A DNA stretch of 64,000 bases from Erysipelotrichaceae bacterium (GCA_017533785.1 JAFWII010000019.1:1-64000); one strand, 5' to 3'. Counted from the first letter of the stretch, positions 1 to 8,577 are shown. Numbers and translations are program-made. The notes: generated from the sequence alone by a model not told the origin.

Positions 1-64
1 GGAGCGCCCGATTTTCCTGTTTTTGTCAAGTGTTTTATGTATTTTCCTTCATAAAAACAGCGAA

Positions 65-99
65 TAAAAAAACAGGATATGATTTTTCTCATATCCTGT
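65..99 (-). terminator. Rho-independent terminator of the hydrolase gene
   Basis: Two 11-bp arms (72-82 and 89-99) form a hairpin. On the minus strand a run of T follows it. It lies just past the stop of the alpha/beta hydrolase gene. Confidence 0.75.
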
Positions 100-157
100 C
101 TGAAAGCTCAGCAGAAGGTCACATTAAGTTAGTGACATTAATCGCTCGATACGCTTT

Positions 158-964
158 TTATTCGGCAAGAAAGCGGAAGACACGATCGTTGAAGTCTGCA
201 GCCTCCTCATAAGCAGCATGCCCCAGACCGTCATACATATACAGTTCGCTTCCGGCGATCCGTTCATGCAGTTCATAAGACGCGTCGGGGCCGACGGTCT
301 TATCTTCTTTGCCGCCGAGGATCAGAGTCGGACAGCAGATCTTTTCCAGTTCTTTACGGGCATCGAAGGAAAGGATCGCTTCAGCGTTGACCATAAATCG
401 CCGGTAATCCTTCGGTTTTCCAACATGTCCCAGAAGCGGATACATCTTCCGGTATTTTTCAAGATATTTCGGGGAATAGCTTCGTTCCGCGGTATCGATC
501 ATCAGCTGCTTATGGTCTCCTCTTTTCGCAAGATCGGTCCAGCGATGGATGTTCTCCCGGATCATATCGTTTATGCATGGCGCGCTGACGGCGATGACCA
601 GTTTCTCAACATTTTCCGGACATAGAGCTGCCAGAAGCTGGGCGATCATCCCGCCCTGGGAAACGCCCATGACAGAATAGCGGGGAATGCGAAGCTCCTG
701 CATAGCCCGCGCCTGATCGGCAGCCATATTTCTGATCGAATATCCTTCCGGCATTTCATCCTTCCGGCTGAACATATAGATCGTGAAGTCATTGAGATAT
801 GGACGGTATGGAGCTGCCAGCAGCAGTGCCTTCCCCCTGACTGTCGCCAGGCCGTCAGACAATCCCGGAAGTATGATCAAAGTTTTCGGTCCGTGTCCAA
901 AGGAAGCGTAACTCATTTTGCTGACGCCAAGATCGACTTCTCCGTTTTTTGCATTCCAAAGCAT
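158..964 (-). CDS. Alpha/beta hydrolase (268 aa)
   Basis: Cytoplasmic serine hydrolase of the alpha/beta fold; no signal peptide is seen. The nucleophile elbow GVSQGG places Ser at about residue 102. The other triad members fit Asp221 in GGKEDKTVG and His249 in GLGHAAYEE. The oxyanion region is LPGLSDG near residue 33. A GGGAG Shine-Dalgarno stands ahead of the ATG and a TATAAT lies about 30 bp upstream. The length is normal for the family. The substrate cannot be predicted; esterase, lipase or C-C hydrolase activity are all possible. It is transcribed alone, with terminators on both sides. Confidence 0.85.
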   Translation of the reverse strand: MLWNAKNGEVDLGVSKMSYASFGHGPKTLIILPGLSDGLATVRGKALLLAAPYRPYLNDFTIYMFSRKDEMPEGYSIRNMAADQARAMQELRIPRYSVMGVSQGGMIAQLLAALCPENVEKLVIAVSAPCINDMIRENIHRWTDLAKRGDHKQLMIDTAERSYSPKYLEKYRKMYPLLGHVGKPKDYRRFMVNAEAILSFDARKELEKICCPTLILGGKEDKTVGPDASYELHERIAGSELYMYDGLGHAAYEEAADFNDRVFRFLAE

Positions 965-1043
965 TATTATTCTCCCGATCGCTTTCTGCCTTCATTATAC
1001 AAGTCCGTTTACATGCGGGTGTGTGTTTCTCTTTCCAGCCAAC

Positions 1044-1071
1044 AAAAAAGAGGTCAATTGACCTCTTTTTT
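1044..1071 (-). terminator. Rho-independent terminator, perfect 28-bp palindrome
   Basis: A perfect palindrome with A-run and T-run ends and core GAGGTC/GACCTC lies 13 bp past the stop of the lipoprotein gene. The symmetry would let it work on either strand. Confidence 0.8.
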
Positions 1072-1083
1072 AAATGCTTGCGC

Positions 1084-2892
1084 TTATTCAGCGACGAAAT
1101 CGAATTCAATGAGAGCTCCGTCCTGCTGCTGGAACAGATCAAGGCCCACCAGCATATCCTTTTCTTCGTTGTAAATCGCAACTGTCTTTCTGGAGCCTGC
1201 CTCGCCCGGGTTGACTCTGCCGAATCCGGCTTCATTCAGTTTCGCTTCGTATGCGTTCAGGAACTCTTCTGCTTCGTCCGTGGTTTCGAACGTCTGACCG
1301 AAAGCCAGGTAGATCTTATAGTCGTGGCCGTCACGGACTTTCTCGAATGGAACCAGGTCACGGCAGGTGATCGGATCATGCAGGTCGATCTCCGGGAAGC
1401 CGGCTTCGGCGATCCTCTTCTCCGCTTCTTCTGCCGAGATGATCGCTTCTGATTTATACAGCAGGGATACGCTGTCCTCATCCATCATCATGTAACGGAA
1501 ACTGGAGTTTTCGTCCGGTGAAGCATAGTAGCTTACTTCTTCGTCTTCGTCGCTTTCATAGACCGGGGTGAATCCGCTCTTGACCAGTGTTGCAACATAC
1601 TGATCCAGATACTCTGTCATTTCATCCATGTCTTTGAAATCGATATCCACGTAGAGATATAAATCGTAGTCAAAGAAGTACAGCCAGGATTCCGTCAGCT
1701 CATTCGCTCTGTCGGTTCCCTTCAGACTGACAAAGTTTTCGGATGCCGGGAGTTCAGTAAAGCCTTGGTTCTTGATAACTGCATTGACAGCATCCAGATC
1801 ATCATAGACCGGGAAGTCATAAGCCTTTTTAGCAACGAGATCGACACCATTGTTGTAGGTCGCTTCGATCTGGGAATAGCAGCTATATGCTTCGCGCAGC
1901 ATACGGCGGTAAACTGTCTTTTCAACGCCGTCTTCTACGATCTTTGTTTCCTCAAAGCCTTCTTTCTTCAGCAGTTCAATATAGTCGGCGAGATCCTGTT
2001 CGGTCGCGCGGGAGTCACGGATCGCCGCTTCATCCGTCATGACGAAATTCTGATCCATCGTCATCGCATAGCTTGCGAAAGTCGGGAACGGCATAGCCGC
2101 TTCGCCATATCCGGGCAAGAATACAGAATCCAGAACGAACATATCTGTATCTGTCCAAGCAGTGCGGGCTTCCGGATATTCAGGAGCCTTCATCCAGGCT
2201 TCCGCTGCTTCGCAGTCTTTCGCTTCGCCGAACGTGATAACGACATCGATATCATCGTAGTCAATACGGGCAACAACATCATCGTCGACAGTTGCCTCCA
2301 GATGAACAACGGCTGGATCGATACCATCCATCACAAGACGGACATCGCCCATCAGACGAAGCGCTGTCTCGCCGTATCCGGCATAACTGAGCATTGAACG
2401 TTTAACGCTCTCTTCGTGAGAAACGAAAGTAAGCGGTTCTTCCGGCTGGTTGTAGAAGAGATTATAGATGTTCCCCTCGGAGACTTCTTCATTCAGCCAG
2501 TAACCCGGGAGCCTGGAATTGGCAGCATCGATTGCCTGTCCCTCTGTGAGGAAGGTGATGTTGCGCAGTCCGTCTTCATCCAGGAAACCCTGGAAGACTT
2601 CATTATTGACGCTCATAACCGCAAAGTCATGGTATACTTCGTCAACATAATCAAACCAGACCAGATCCTTTGAATACACGTAGATCTTGATGAAATTTTT
2701 GGAATCGATCGTGTATTTTCCGTCGTGGATCTTGGCGAGGAAATTGTCCATCGCCTTTTCAGAGATCTCAGCCGGGCTAAGCTCCGGTTCGGGTTCTGGT
2801 GAAGGTGACGGTGTCGGTGTGTTGCTCTGGCAGCCTGTCAGGCATAAACAAAGAACTGCTAAAGCAACCAGCAATTCTTTCAGTTTCTTCAT
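1084..2892 (-). CDS. Large predicted lipoprotein of unknown function (602 aa)
   Basis: Secreted, membrane-anchored protein. The signal peptide starts MKKLKELL and ends in the lipobox LTGC, followed by a Pro/Ser/Glu-rich linker (TPTPSPSPEPEPELSP) typical of surface lipoproteins. The body is acidic and rich in Tyr, Phe and Asp, and no catalytic motif is recognised. Segments such as YLDQYVATLVKSGFTPVYES and FLNAYEAKLNEAGFGRVNPG look like internal repeats of one small alpha/beta unit. The start at 2892 is chosen over an upstream ATG because GGAGG sits 8 nt before it. Function unknown; it could bind a surface ligand. Confidence 0.8.
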   Translation of the reverse strand: MKKLKELLVALAVLCLCLTGCQSNTPTPSPSPEPEPELSPAEISEKAMDNFLAKIHDGKYTIDSKNFIKIYVYSKDLVWFDYVDEVYHDFAVMSVNNEVFQGFLDEDGLRNITFLTEGQAIDAANSRLPGYWLNEEVSEGNIYNLFYNQPEEPLTFVSHEESVKRSMLSYAGYGETALRLMGDVRLVMDGIDPAVVHLEATVDDDVVARIDYDDIDVVITFGEAKDCEAAEAWMKAPEYPEARTAWTDTDMFVLDSVFLPGYGEAAMPFPTFASYAMTMDQNFVMTDEAAIRDSRATEQDLADYIELLKKEGFEETKIVEDGVEKTVYRRMLREAYSCYSQIEATYNNGVDLVAKKAYDFPVYDDLDAVNAVIKNQGFTELPASENFVSLKGTDRANELTESWLYFFDYDLYLYVDIDFKDMDEMTEYLDQYVATLVKSGFTPVYESDEDEEVSYYASPDENSSFRYMMMDEDSVSLLYKSEAIISAEEAEKRIAEAGFPEIDLHDPITCRDLVPFEKVRDGHDYKIYLAFGQTFETTDEAEEFLNAYEAKLNEAGFGRVNPGEAGSRKTVAIYNEEKDMLVGLDLFQQQDGALIEFDFVAE

Positions 2893-2961
2893 GGCATTAT
2901 CCTCCAAATACTCATAATGTCATTAGTATTATACTCCATCCTTCGCCCGAAATACAGAAAC

Positions 2962-2987
2962 AAAAAGCCGGCCGATAGCGTCCGGCA
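2962..2987 (-). terminator. Terminator of the NifX-like gene
   Basis: A GCCGG/CCGGC hairpin is followed on the minus strand by TTTTTG. It lies 58 bp beyond the stop of the NifX-like gene. Confidence 0.6.
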
Positions 2988-3044
2988 TCAATGAACTGTT
3001 ATGGTTTCAGTCGGTTTCAGAAAACCGCCGTTTCACAGAGACTC

Positions 3045-3431
3045 TCAGGCAGTATGGCAGTGATGATCTCCGTTGCATCCGTGTTCGTGGTCATGATCAT
3101 GGTGATGGCAGGTCTCATCCGGATCATATTCCAGAGTTCCGGAAAGATATGCCCTGACAACATCATCCGCTTTTCCCTGCGCACCCGGGATCAGTTCGAT
3201 ACCCATTTCGCTCAGCGCGTTTCTGGCACCCATGCCAATACCGCCGCAGATCAGAAGCTCAACATCCGCCTCCTTCAGAACGACCGCCAGCATGCCGTGA
3301 CCCTGTCCGTTAGACGAAAGGATCTGCGTATTGACGATCCCGCCGTCCTCCACATCGTAAACCTTGAATTCCTCAGTATGGCCAAAATGCTGGCCGACAT
3401 AACCGTTTTCATAAGTAACTGCGATTCTCAT
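3045..3431 (-). CDS. NifB/NifX-type iron-molybdenum cofactor-binding family protein (128 aa)
   Basis: Small cytoplasmic protein of the dinitrogenase iron-molybdenum cofactor family (NifX/NafY fold). It shows the usual N-terminus MRIAVTYENGYVGQHFGHTEEF and the central segment LLICGGIGMGARNALSEMGIEL. The C-terminal 20 residues are very His-rich (CHHHDHDHEHGCNGDHHCH), a likely metal-binding tail. No nitrogenase genes are present, so a general role in metal or Fe-S handling is more likely than cofactor delivery. An AAGGGAAG site precedes the ATG. Confidence 0.85.
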   Translation of the reverse strand: MRIAVTYENGYVGQHFGHTEEFKVYDVEDGGIVNTQILSSNGQGHGMLAVVLKEADVELLICGGIGMGARNALSEMGIELIPGAQGKADDVVRAYLSGTLEYDPDETCHHHDHDHEHGCNGDHHCHTA

Positions 3432-3474
3432 AAATCTTCCCTTCTTTTCAATATATGAATGATCTTCTTCAAAT

Positions 3475-3978
3475 TCAGCCTGTGATCAGCGACCGATACA
3501 GGCGGATCGCTTTTTCAAAACGGGCATTTTCCGTTTTCATATCTGATTCAAACAGCTTATCCGAGACTTCCTTCAGTCTGCAAAGATCGTAATGCTGTTT
3601 CCGGAAATAGGCGATAACGCCATCGTGATGATCCGAGGTCCTTCCGCAGATCGTCTCCAGTGTGATCATTCTGGTCCGTTCATCACATCCGCTCTGTTTC
3701 CCGATCCCTTCCAGCAGCATAGATTCCTGTTTGTCTTTGAAGGTCGTGATCGGGAAAAGAACATCTGTCAGCGAAGAAAAGCACGACCAGCTTTTCGGGT
3801 CGTCAGGGGCGATCTTATCGATATAATCCCGAGCCATCTCCAGACGCCAGAGATCTTTCTGAGCATCCGGTATTCCCAGCGTATTGAACACAGCAAACTG
3901 CTGCGGATCTTCTCTGGACATATGAAAAGACGACCCGTTATACCTCTTAAAGAATTCTTCTGCCTGTTCCGGCGTCAT
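3475..3978 (-). CDS. Conserved hypothetical protein (167 aa)
   Basis: Not recognised. A soluble, mostly helical protein with no signal peptide or membrane segment. Notable stretches are FKRYNGSSFHMSRED near the N-terminus and LWRLEMARDYIDKI. It ends two bases before the next gene upstream begins and so is co-transcribed with the PH-like protein. The order suggests a small three-gene unit (SUKH, PH-like, this protein). No function is proposed. Confidence 0.6.
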   Translation of the reverse strand: MTPEQAEEFFKRYNGSSFHMSREDPQQFAVFNTLGIPDAQKDLWRLEMARDYIDKIAPDDPKSWSCFSSLTDVLFPITTFKDKQESMLLEGIGKQSGCDERTRMITLETICGRTSDHHDGVIAYFRKQHYDLCRLKEVSDKLFESDMKTENARFEKAIRLYRSLITG

Positions 3979-4284
3979 TCAATCCTCCTTTTCGATTTCG
4001 GACCGGCGGTTCAGTTTGCTGTCAAGCAGGGAACGGAAACCTCCGGAACCGAAAACAATGAATCTATGGGTGCTCCCGTTATTCATTATGATCGAGAACG
4101 CGGGGAACAAAAGCGTTCTCTTGAACGAATAACCCTGAATGTCTGCGTATTTCATTTCGATATGCTTCATATCCGGAGTGACGGTGACCTTCCCCGTGCC
4201 ATATATGATCTTCTCAGCATCGGCTTTGATCCATCCGCCCAGAATACCATTCTTGATCAGACTGGCGATATAGTATTCTTCCAT
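3979..4284 (-). CDS. Small PH/GRAM-like protein (101 aa)
   Basis: Soluble protein with alternating beta-strand pattern and the segments GTGKVTVTPDMKHIEMKYADI and IIMNNGSTHRFIVFG, which resemble bacterial PH-like or GRAM domains. The start at 4284 is chosen because GGAGG sits 8 nt upstream; a longer frame starting at 4341 has no ribosome site. It abuts the downstream gene directly. The domain assignment is a fold-level guess; the role is unknown. Confidence 0.55.
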   Translation of the reverse strand: MEEYYIASLIKNGILGGWIKADAEKIIYGTGKVTVTPDMKHIEMKYADIQGYSFKRTLLFPAFSIIMNNGSTHRFIVFGSGGFRSLLDSKLNRRSEIEKED

Positions 4285-4372
4285 ATGCTTATCCTCCGAT
4301 TTCAGTTTACAATAAACGCATTTTCCTGCAAAACGATACAAACTTTGGTTTTCTTATAAGGCAATTATGTTT

Positions 4373-4804
4373 CTAGGCAAGTTCCTCATCCATTTTGATC
4401 AAGAACTCAAAAAGCGAGCCCGAAACTGTCTGGTATGTATCTTCCCCGATATTGCAGCTGTCGATCTGACAATAGACCTTTCTTTCCGGATTATATGCCC
4501 AGAGCTGATCGGCCATGTCCGAGCCAAGCACAACGAATCCCGGCCAGCTGTTTTCAACGTCGTATTCCTTATTGATCTGCTCCAGCTCTTCCATTCTGAA
4601 GAAACTGCCGTAATTGTATTCGCCCAGCGGCCCTTCGCCGCCGTTGTGTTTGAGCATGAAAGCGAGATAATCCTCCGGCAGCCGCATTCCGTTCACTTCC
4701 GTAATTACAGCTTCCGGTTTTTCATTGAACGAAAACTCATCAAACATTTCTTCGGCTCTTTTGTTTGTCGCTTCCTGAAACAGGGTTTCCCATTTCTTAT
4801 TCAT
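4373..4804 (-). CDS. SMI1/KNR4 (SUKH-1) family protein (143 aa)
   Basis: SUKH domain protein. The hallmark segment LPEDYLAFMLKHNGGEGPLG lies near residue 45, followed by FFRMEELEQINKEY, a GFVVLGSDMADQLWAYN strand, and a C-terminal helix FEFLIKMDEEL. In bacteria SUKH proteins are often immunity proteins against contact-dependent or secreted nuclease toxins, but many are orphans. No toxin gene is visible next to it. The start at 4804 has a GGAGGAG site 5 nt upstream. Confidence 0.8.
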   Translation of the reverse strand: MNKKWETLFQEATNKRAEEMFDEFSFNEKPEAVITEVNGMRLPEDYLAFMLKHNGGEGPLGEYNYGSFFRMEELEQINKEYDVENSWPGFVVLGSDMADQLWAYNPERKVYCQIDSCNIGEDTYQTVSGSLFEFLIKMDEELA

Positions 4805-4883
4805 CTTCTCCTCCGCAAGCAAAATCTTTCTCTTCGGGATCGATCAAAGTCATCCGGATCAGAATATCAAAATCTTGTTTTGA

Positions 4884-5939
4884 TCATTCGCCAACGCTGA
4901 CGATCTCCCAGTCGCCGTCCGCTGAACGGGCGAGCCACCATGCGTAATCTGTATAGTCCTTATTCGGTTCAAAACCGTCCGGCGCGTCCAGACCGGCATG
5001 GAAATCCATCAGGAATTCAGCTGCCTGCTCATATTCCGTTCCTTCTTCGAGAGAATTCAGCCAGGCAAGTTTCTCATCGCTTGCTGCTTCGTCACCGGCG
5101 TAGCGGATCGCGTGGAGTTCGCAGTCTGCCCAGGCGGCAAACTTGCATTTGATCGCCAGCATGGCGTCTGTCAGTTCGCCGACGGTGTAGACCTCCGATC
5201 CGCTCAGATCGATCGCAACTTCCGGCGCATTCTTTCCGGCAAGATACTCTTCCAGAGTCAGGCCAGGCTGAGACATGATCTCTTTTGCGGTATCAGCGCT
5301 GTCAACATAGCGGATATGCCACGGCTCATAACGATAGCCGGTAATGTGCTCTTCGCCTTCAAGGTAGCGAAGGATAAAACCGTATTCAGCGAGTTTCGAA
5401 TGGATCGTAGCCCAGAGTTCCTTATACTCCTCTTTCTCCATGTCTTCGTTATAATAAACATCCGTAAAGCTGCCGTCATCGTTTTTGATCCGGAAATACA
5501 GATCCAGTGCCAATCCGGTATGGTGTTCGGAGTAGCCCGGCTTGGCAACGGTCTTCGCTGCGTAATCGGCACCGTATTTCTCGGTAAAACTGTCCATGAT
5601 CTCCTGCTGTGCAGCAACGCTGCGGCGGGCGGAATCCAGTTCGGTGTATATGCCGTCATTCTTCTCCAGATCTGCTTTCAGCTGTTCATAAGCTGCGTAT
5701 GCTTTTTCTTCAACTTCCACTTCGTCACCAACAGAGTTTGTGATCGTCACTGTCTTTAAAGCGTCTTCCCAGTTTTCAGGAAGAGGGTTGAGTTTGTTGA
5801 CCAGAGCCATATAGTCAATGGCTTCCTCTTCGGCGGATTCCGGAGTTGCCGTAGCTTCCGGCTTCGGCGCCGGTGTCGCTGTGCAGCCGAACAAAATGAT
5901 TAAGGATAATGCCAAGAACATCAAAATGGTTTTTTTCAT
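4884..5939 (-). CDS. VanY-type D-alanyl-D-alanine carboxypeptidase lipoprotein (351 aa)
   Basis: Extracellular lipoprotein that trims D-Ala from peptidoglycan stem peptides. The signal peptide ends in the lipobox FGC (Cys19). The LAS-superfamily zinc site is complete: SEHHTGLALD gives His140 and Asp146, and EPWHIRYV gives His208. A Thr/Pro/Glu-rich linker follows the lipobox. About 110 C-terminal residues after the peptidase domain are extra, ending DYAWWLARSADGDWEIVSVGE, and may be a wall-binding or regulatory module. The ATG at 5939 has GGGAGG 10 nt upstream. Confidence 0.85.
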   Translation of the reverse strand: MKKTILMFLALSLIILFGCTATPAPKPEATATPESAEEEAIDYMALVNKLNPLPENWEDALKTVTITNSVGDEVEVEEKAYAAYEQLKADLEKNDGIYTELDSARRSVAAQQEIMDSFTEKYGADYAAKTVAKPGYSEHHTGLALDLYFRIKNDDGSFTDVYYNEDMEKEEYKELWATIHSKLAEYGFILRYLEGEEHITGYRYEPWHIRYVDSADTAKEIMSQPGLTLEEYLAGKNAPEVAIDLSGSEVYTVGELTDAMLAIKCKFAAWADCELHAIRYAGDEAASDEKLAWLNSLEEGTEYEQAAEFLMDFHAGLDAPDGFEPNKDYTDYAWWLARSADGDWEIVSVGE

Positions 5940-5959
5940 AAGAAGAATGCCTCCCATGA

Positions 5960-6913
5960 TTACACATCGGTAAACTGCTGTACCTTACTATTTCTGTATT
6001 CATAATATTCAATGGCATGAGAGATTGGGAACATATAATCAATATGATTTAAATCTTCTAAGGTATCTTCCCATTTATCTCCAGTAATAATCATCAATTC
6101 TGCAATATCACTTTTATCTAATTGATTGATATTTCCTTTCCATAGCATATTAAATAACCATAACTTGTAAGAGCCTGAAAAATCAGTTTTCTCCACTAAC
6201 TTCCAATAGTCTTCTCGGCATTTAATTATTTTTGGCTTATATCCTTTATTGTTTCGGACATCAACTTCTTCATTAAATATCAGGCAACTATTCCAATATG
6301 AATCCGAATTAGGTTTTATTGGCTCAGGGTCAAACCCGATTATAGTTACATACGGAAGATTGCTTTTATACAATCCGGGTTGTGCAAAGTATTTGGTAAA
6401 TCCATGGTGGTAAGGATCGTCTTTCTTCTCAAAAAGAACAAGACTTGATCCTACATAATTGTCGTTTTCATCGACGTGCCCATATTCATATATGTCTGTA
6501 TCATCTTTAAAGCCATCGCGTACAAAACCGATCACATCATCTCTGACACTTGTAGGAACGTTGAAACATATCTCTCTAATTATCTTAGGATCGGAATGAT
6601 TGCCGATAGCGACCTGATAAGGTAATACATATTTCAGTCTTTCATCATAGGGACTGACTTTGGTTATACCAAGCAGATAGAAAAGATATAAATCCGCCAA
6701 TGTTCCTCTAACTGCAAAAGGCTGCCCTTTCCTTCTTAATTCATTAGCAACGCAATGGCCGATATACACAAGCTTTGATGATCTTGTTTCGTGGATTATC
6801 AATAATTCATCAAATACCCTGTCTGTTTGTTCATCTGACAATTTTGAAAAGTCTATTAAGTTTTTCAATTTATTCAAATACTTGTTTTCTTGTTTTAGTG
6901 ATCTGTTTGCCAT
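5960..6913 (-). CDS. Putative degenerate DNA polymerase III alpha (PolC/DnaE)-like mini-protein (317 aa)
   Basis: AT-rich gene. Three segments recall the family-C polymerase core in order: residues near 70-95 (VRGTLADLYLFYLLGITKVSP) resemble the conserved GSRGSVG...GITEVNP block; FNVPTSVRDDVIGFVRDGF resembles the stretch after the PDIDLNF motif; and YMFPISHAIEYY near the C-terminus resembles YMFPKAHAAAY. The catalytic aspartates of PDIDLNF are absent (REICFNV instead), and the protein is far smaller than PolC (about 1400 aa). So it is probably inactive as a polymerase. The ATG at 6913 has GGAG 8 nt upstream. This assignment is from memory of motifs and unconfirmed. Confidence 0.45.
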   Translation of the reverse strand: MANRSLKQENKYLNKLKNLIDFSKLSDEQTDRVFDELLIIHETRSSKLVYIGHCVANELRRKGQPFAVRGTLADLYLFYLLGITKVSPYDERLKYVLPYQVAIGNHSDPKIIREICFNVPTSVRDDVIGFVRDGFKDDTDIYEYGHVDENDNYVGSSLVLFEKKDDPYHHGFTKYFAQPGLYKSNLPYVTIIGFDPEPIKPNSDSYWNSCLIFNEEVDVRNNKGYKPKIIKCREDYWKLVEKTDFSGSYKLWLFNMLWKGNINQLDKSDIAELMIITGDKWEDTLEDLNHIDYMFPISHAIEYYEYRNSKVQQFTDV

Positions 6914-7055
6914 ATATTTCTCCAATCATTGTGACTTGCAGTTAACAATTATCATGCTCTATAGGCTTTGTAGGACATACTTATACAAACAATATGATTT
7001 CATTGAAGAAAGATTACTGATGACTTATTTGGTTTGAATATTGCCTGATCGTTTA

Positions 7056-7772
7056 TCAGTGAGATTTCTTCAGTCCTTTTTTATTATCTAAATCAAATCC
7101 GATTTTCCAAAAGCTCATATCGAGCATCTTCATTTGAGGGTAGCTTCTTTCACCAACCTTCATTTTCTTTCTAGCAGCTTCAAAATCATCATAGTTTTCT
7201 TCATAGAAAGCAATTAGTTTTAGTAAAGATTTTTCATTATAATTTCGAGTGCTGACTTTATATTCTGTAATTCCGGAAATGAAATATCTGTCGTAAGCGG
7301 GAACACAAGCTAATGTTCCCATTAAAATTTTAGTGATTAAAGTATCAGAAAGATCGTTGTTGAGGTCCTTTTCAGAAATCGTGCGTCTGATTGGATCGTA
7401 GTATTTTTTCATGAAGTGATTCAGATCGTCAAATATAAGCTTTCGTGTTTCTTCTTTTTTTAATTCCTCGCAATTTGCTCCAACCAGACAATCGTACTTA
7501 TCTTTTAATAACTCCTTCACTACCGGAATGTGAATCTTGTAATCTTTTTGCAGCAGAAAAGAAGATCCTCTATACATTCCCCAGCTGGCCAGATAAAACG
7601 CCAGCATAAGGCTAAGATAATCATCATCGGGATCAGGCTGTTCTCTGGCATCACAAAATGCGGTATAGCAGTATTCCCATGATCTATATCTTCCGTGAGC
7701 ATCATCTTTTAATTCCTGATAAAAAGAATTGGCGCATCTTAATATCAAGTCTTTCGGTACCGATTTGTTCAT
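7056..7772 (-). CDS. Conserved hypothetical protein in AT-rich block (238 aa)
   Basis: Not recognised. Soluble, helical, rich in Lys, Asp and Tyr. Distinct stretches are SWEYCYTAFCDAREQPDPDD and LMLAFYLASWGMYRGSSFLL near the N-terminus. No signal peptide or membrane segment. An ATG at 7784 also exists, but an extended -10 (TGATATAAT, core 7786-7791) lies only 1 nt before it. The ATG at 7772 is 13 nt from that -10 and is preferred, leaving a leader of a few bases and no Shine-Dalgarno. Base composition is clearly more AT-rich than the flanks, which suggests transfer. Confidence 0.6.
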   Translation of the reverse strand: MNKSVPKDLILRCANSFYQELKDDAHGRYRSWEYCYTAFCDAREQPDPDDDYLSLMLAFYLASWGMYRGSSFLLQKDYKIHIPVVKELLKDKYDCLVGANCEELKKEETRKLIFDDLNHFMKKYYDPIRRTISEKDLNNDLSDTLITKILMGTLACVPAYDRYFISGITEYKVSTRNYNEKSLLKLIAFYEENYDDFEAARKKMKVGERSYPQMKMLDMSFWKIGFDLDNKKGLKKSH

Positions 7773-7818
7773 TATTCTAACCATTATTATATCAAGTATA
7801 GTTTTCCTAAGTCTTCAA

Positions 7819-8373
7819 TCAATCCCAGTGGCACCAGATAACCACATACTGTTCTTTATTCAGAATCGATCTGTCCAAAGAATGAATTACATCAGGAAAA
7901 GTTTCCGCAAGCTTCAGTACCGATTCTCTGTCCATTTTCCAGCAGCAGGATACAGGATATCCTTCATACCCGCCATACGTCGGTTTGCCTAGATAATCAT
8001 CCAGCTTTTTATCATTAATAGGCCAGGATCCGTCGTACACTCTGCCTTCAGCTCCCCAGTCGTATCTTTCACCCTCATCAGTTTGAATTACATTTTCCGG
8101 AATGAATTCATTGATGTACAGACAGCGTTCAGAAATCCACTGTGACATTGTTTCAATGCTTTGTTTCATGTAATACACTTCTCCTGCAAGATCAGACAGA
8201 TAAATCCTGTATTCTGCATCGCTGTTAAAGTCTTCTCTTTCTCTTTTCAGCCGGTTGTTTTTGATATCGTCTTTCGCAATCCTGATGATTTCACTCAGAC
8301 GTTTCTCATTAACTCCGTTATAATCTTCAGCAGTGGACGATTCCTCCTCATCAAGGTATGTTGATCGCTGCAA
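7819..8373 (-). CDS. Hypothetical protein, possibly 5'-truncated (184 aa)
   Basis: Not recognised. Charged N-terminal half, then EGRVYDGSWPINDKKLDDYLG and a Trp/Cys-containing C-terminus (YPVSCCWKMDRESVLKLAETFP). There is no ATG near the start: the first usable codon is TTG at 8373, with no Shine-Dalgarno. The frame stays open and protein-like for 11 more codons upstream (FIIERLHAHK) to a stop. This fits either a TTG start or a remnant of a longer gene. It belongs to the AT-rich block beside ssrA. Confidence 0.5.
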   Translation of the reverse strand: MQRSTYLDEEESSTAEDYNGVNEKRLSEIIRIAKDDIKNNRLKREREDFNSDAEYRIYLSDLAGEVYYMKQSIETMSQWISERCLYINEFIPENVIQTDEGERYDWGAEGRVYDGSWPINDKKLDDYLGKPTYGGYEGYPVSCCWKMDRESVLKLAETFPDVIHSLDRSILNKEQYVVIWCHWD

Positions 8374-8577
8374 CTTATGCGCATGCAGCCGCTCAATGAT
8401 AAAGACTTATAACTGATTAAGTTAAACCATGTTTATGAACCAAAAAGAATCTGCCTGGTTGTTTCTCAAAGAACAATTAAGCAAATTCTTCTTTTTTCGT
8501 GATTTTCTCATTTCCTGGACAAGGGTTCGAGTTTTTCCTAAGGGTCGCAACTCGAACTTTTTTAGCAAGAAGATGAA
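8374..8577. other. Intergenic stretch with an orphan plus-strand hairpin
   Basis: No convincing gene. It contains an inverted repeat with 9-bp arms (8525-8533 and 8549-8557) followed by six T on the plus strand (8558-8563), which has the form of a plus-strand terminator. No plus-strand gene ends here. Confidence 0.5.

Noticed and set aside
4373-4804. Toxin-immunity pair around the SUKH protein
   Set aside because: No large secreted or Rhs/LXG/nuclease toxin gene is adjacent on either side, so only an orphan SUKH protein is claimed.
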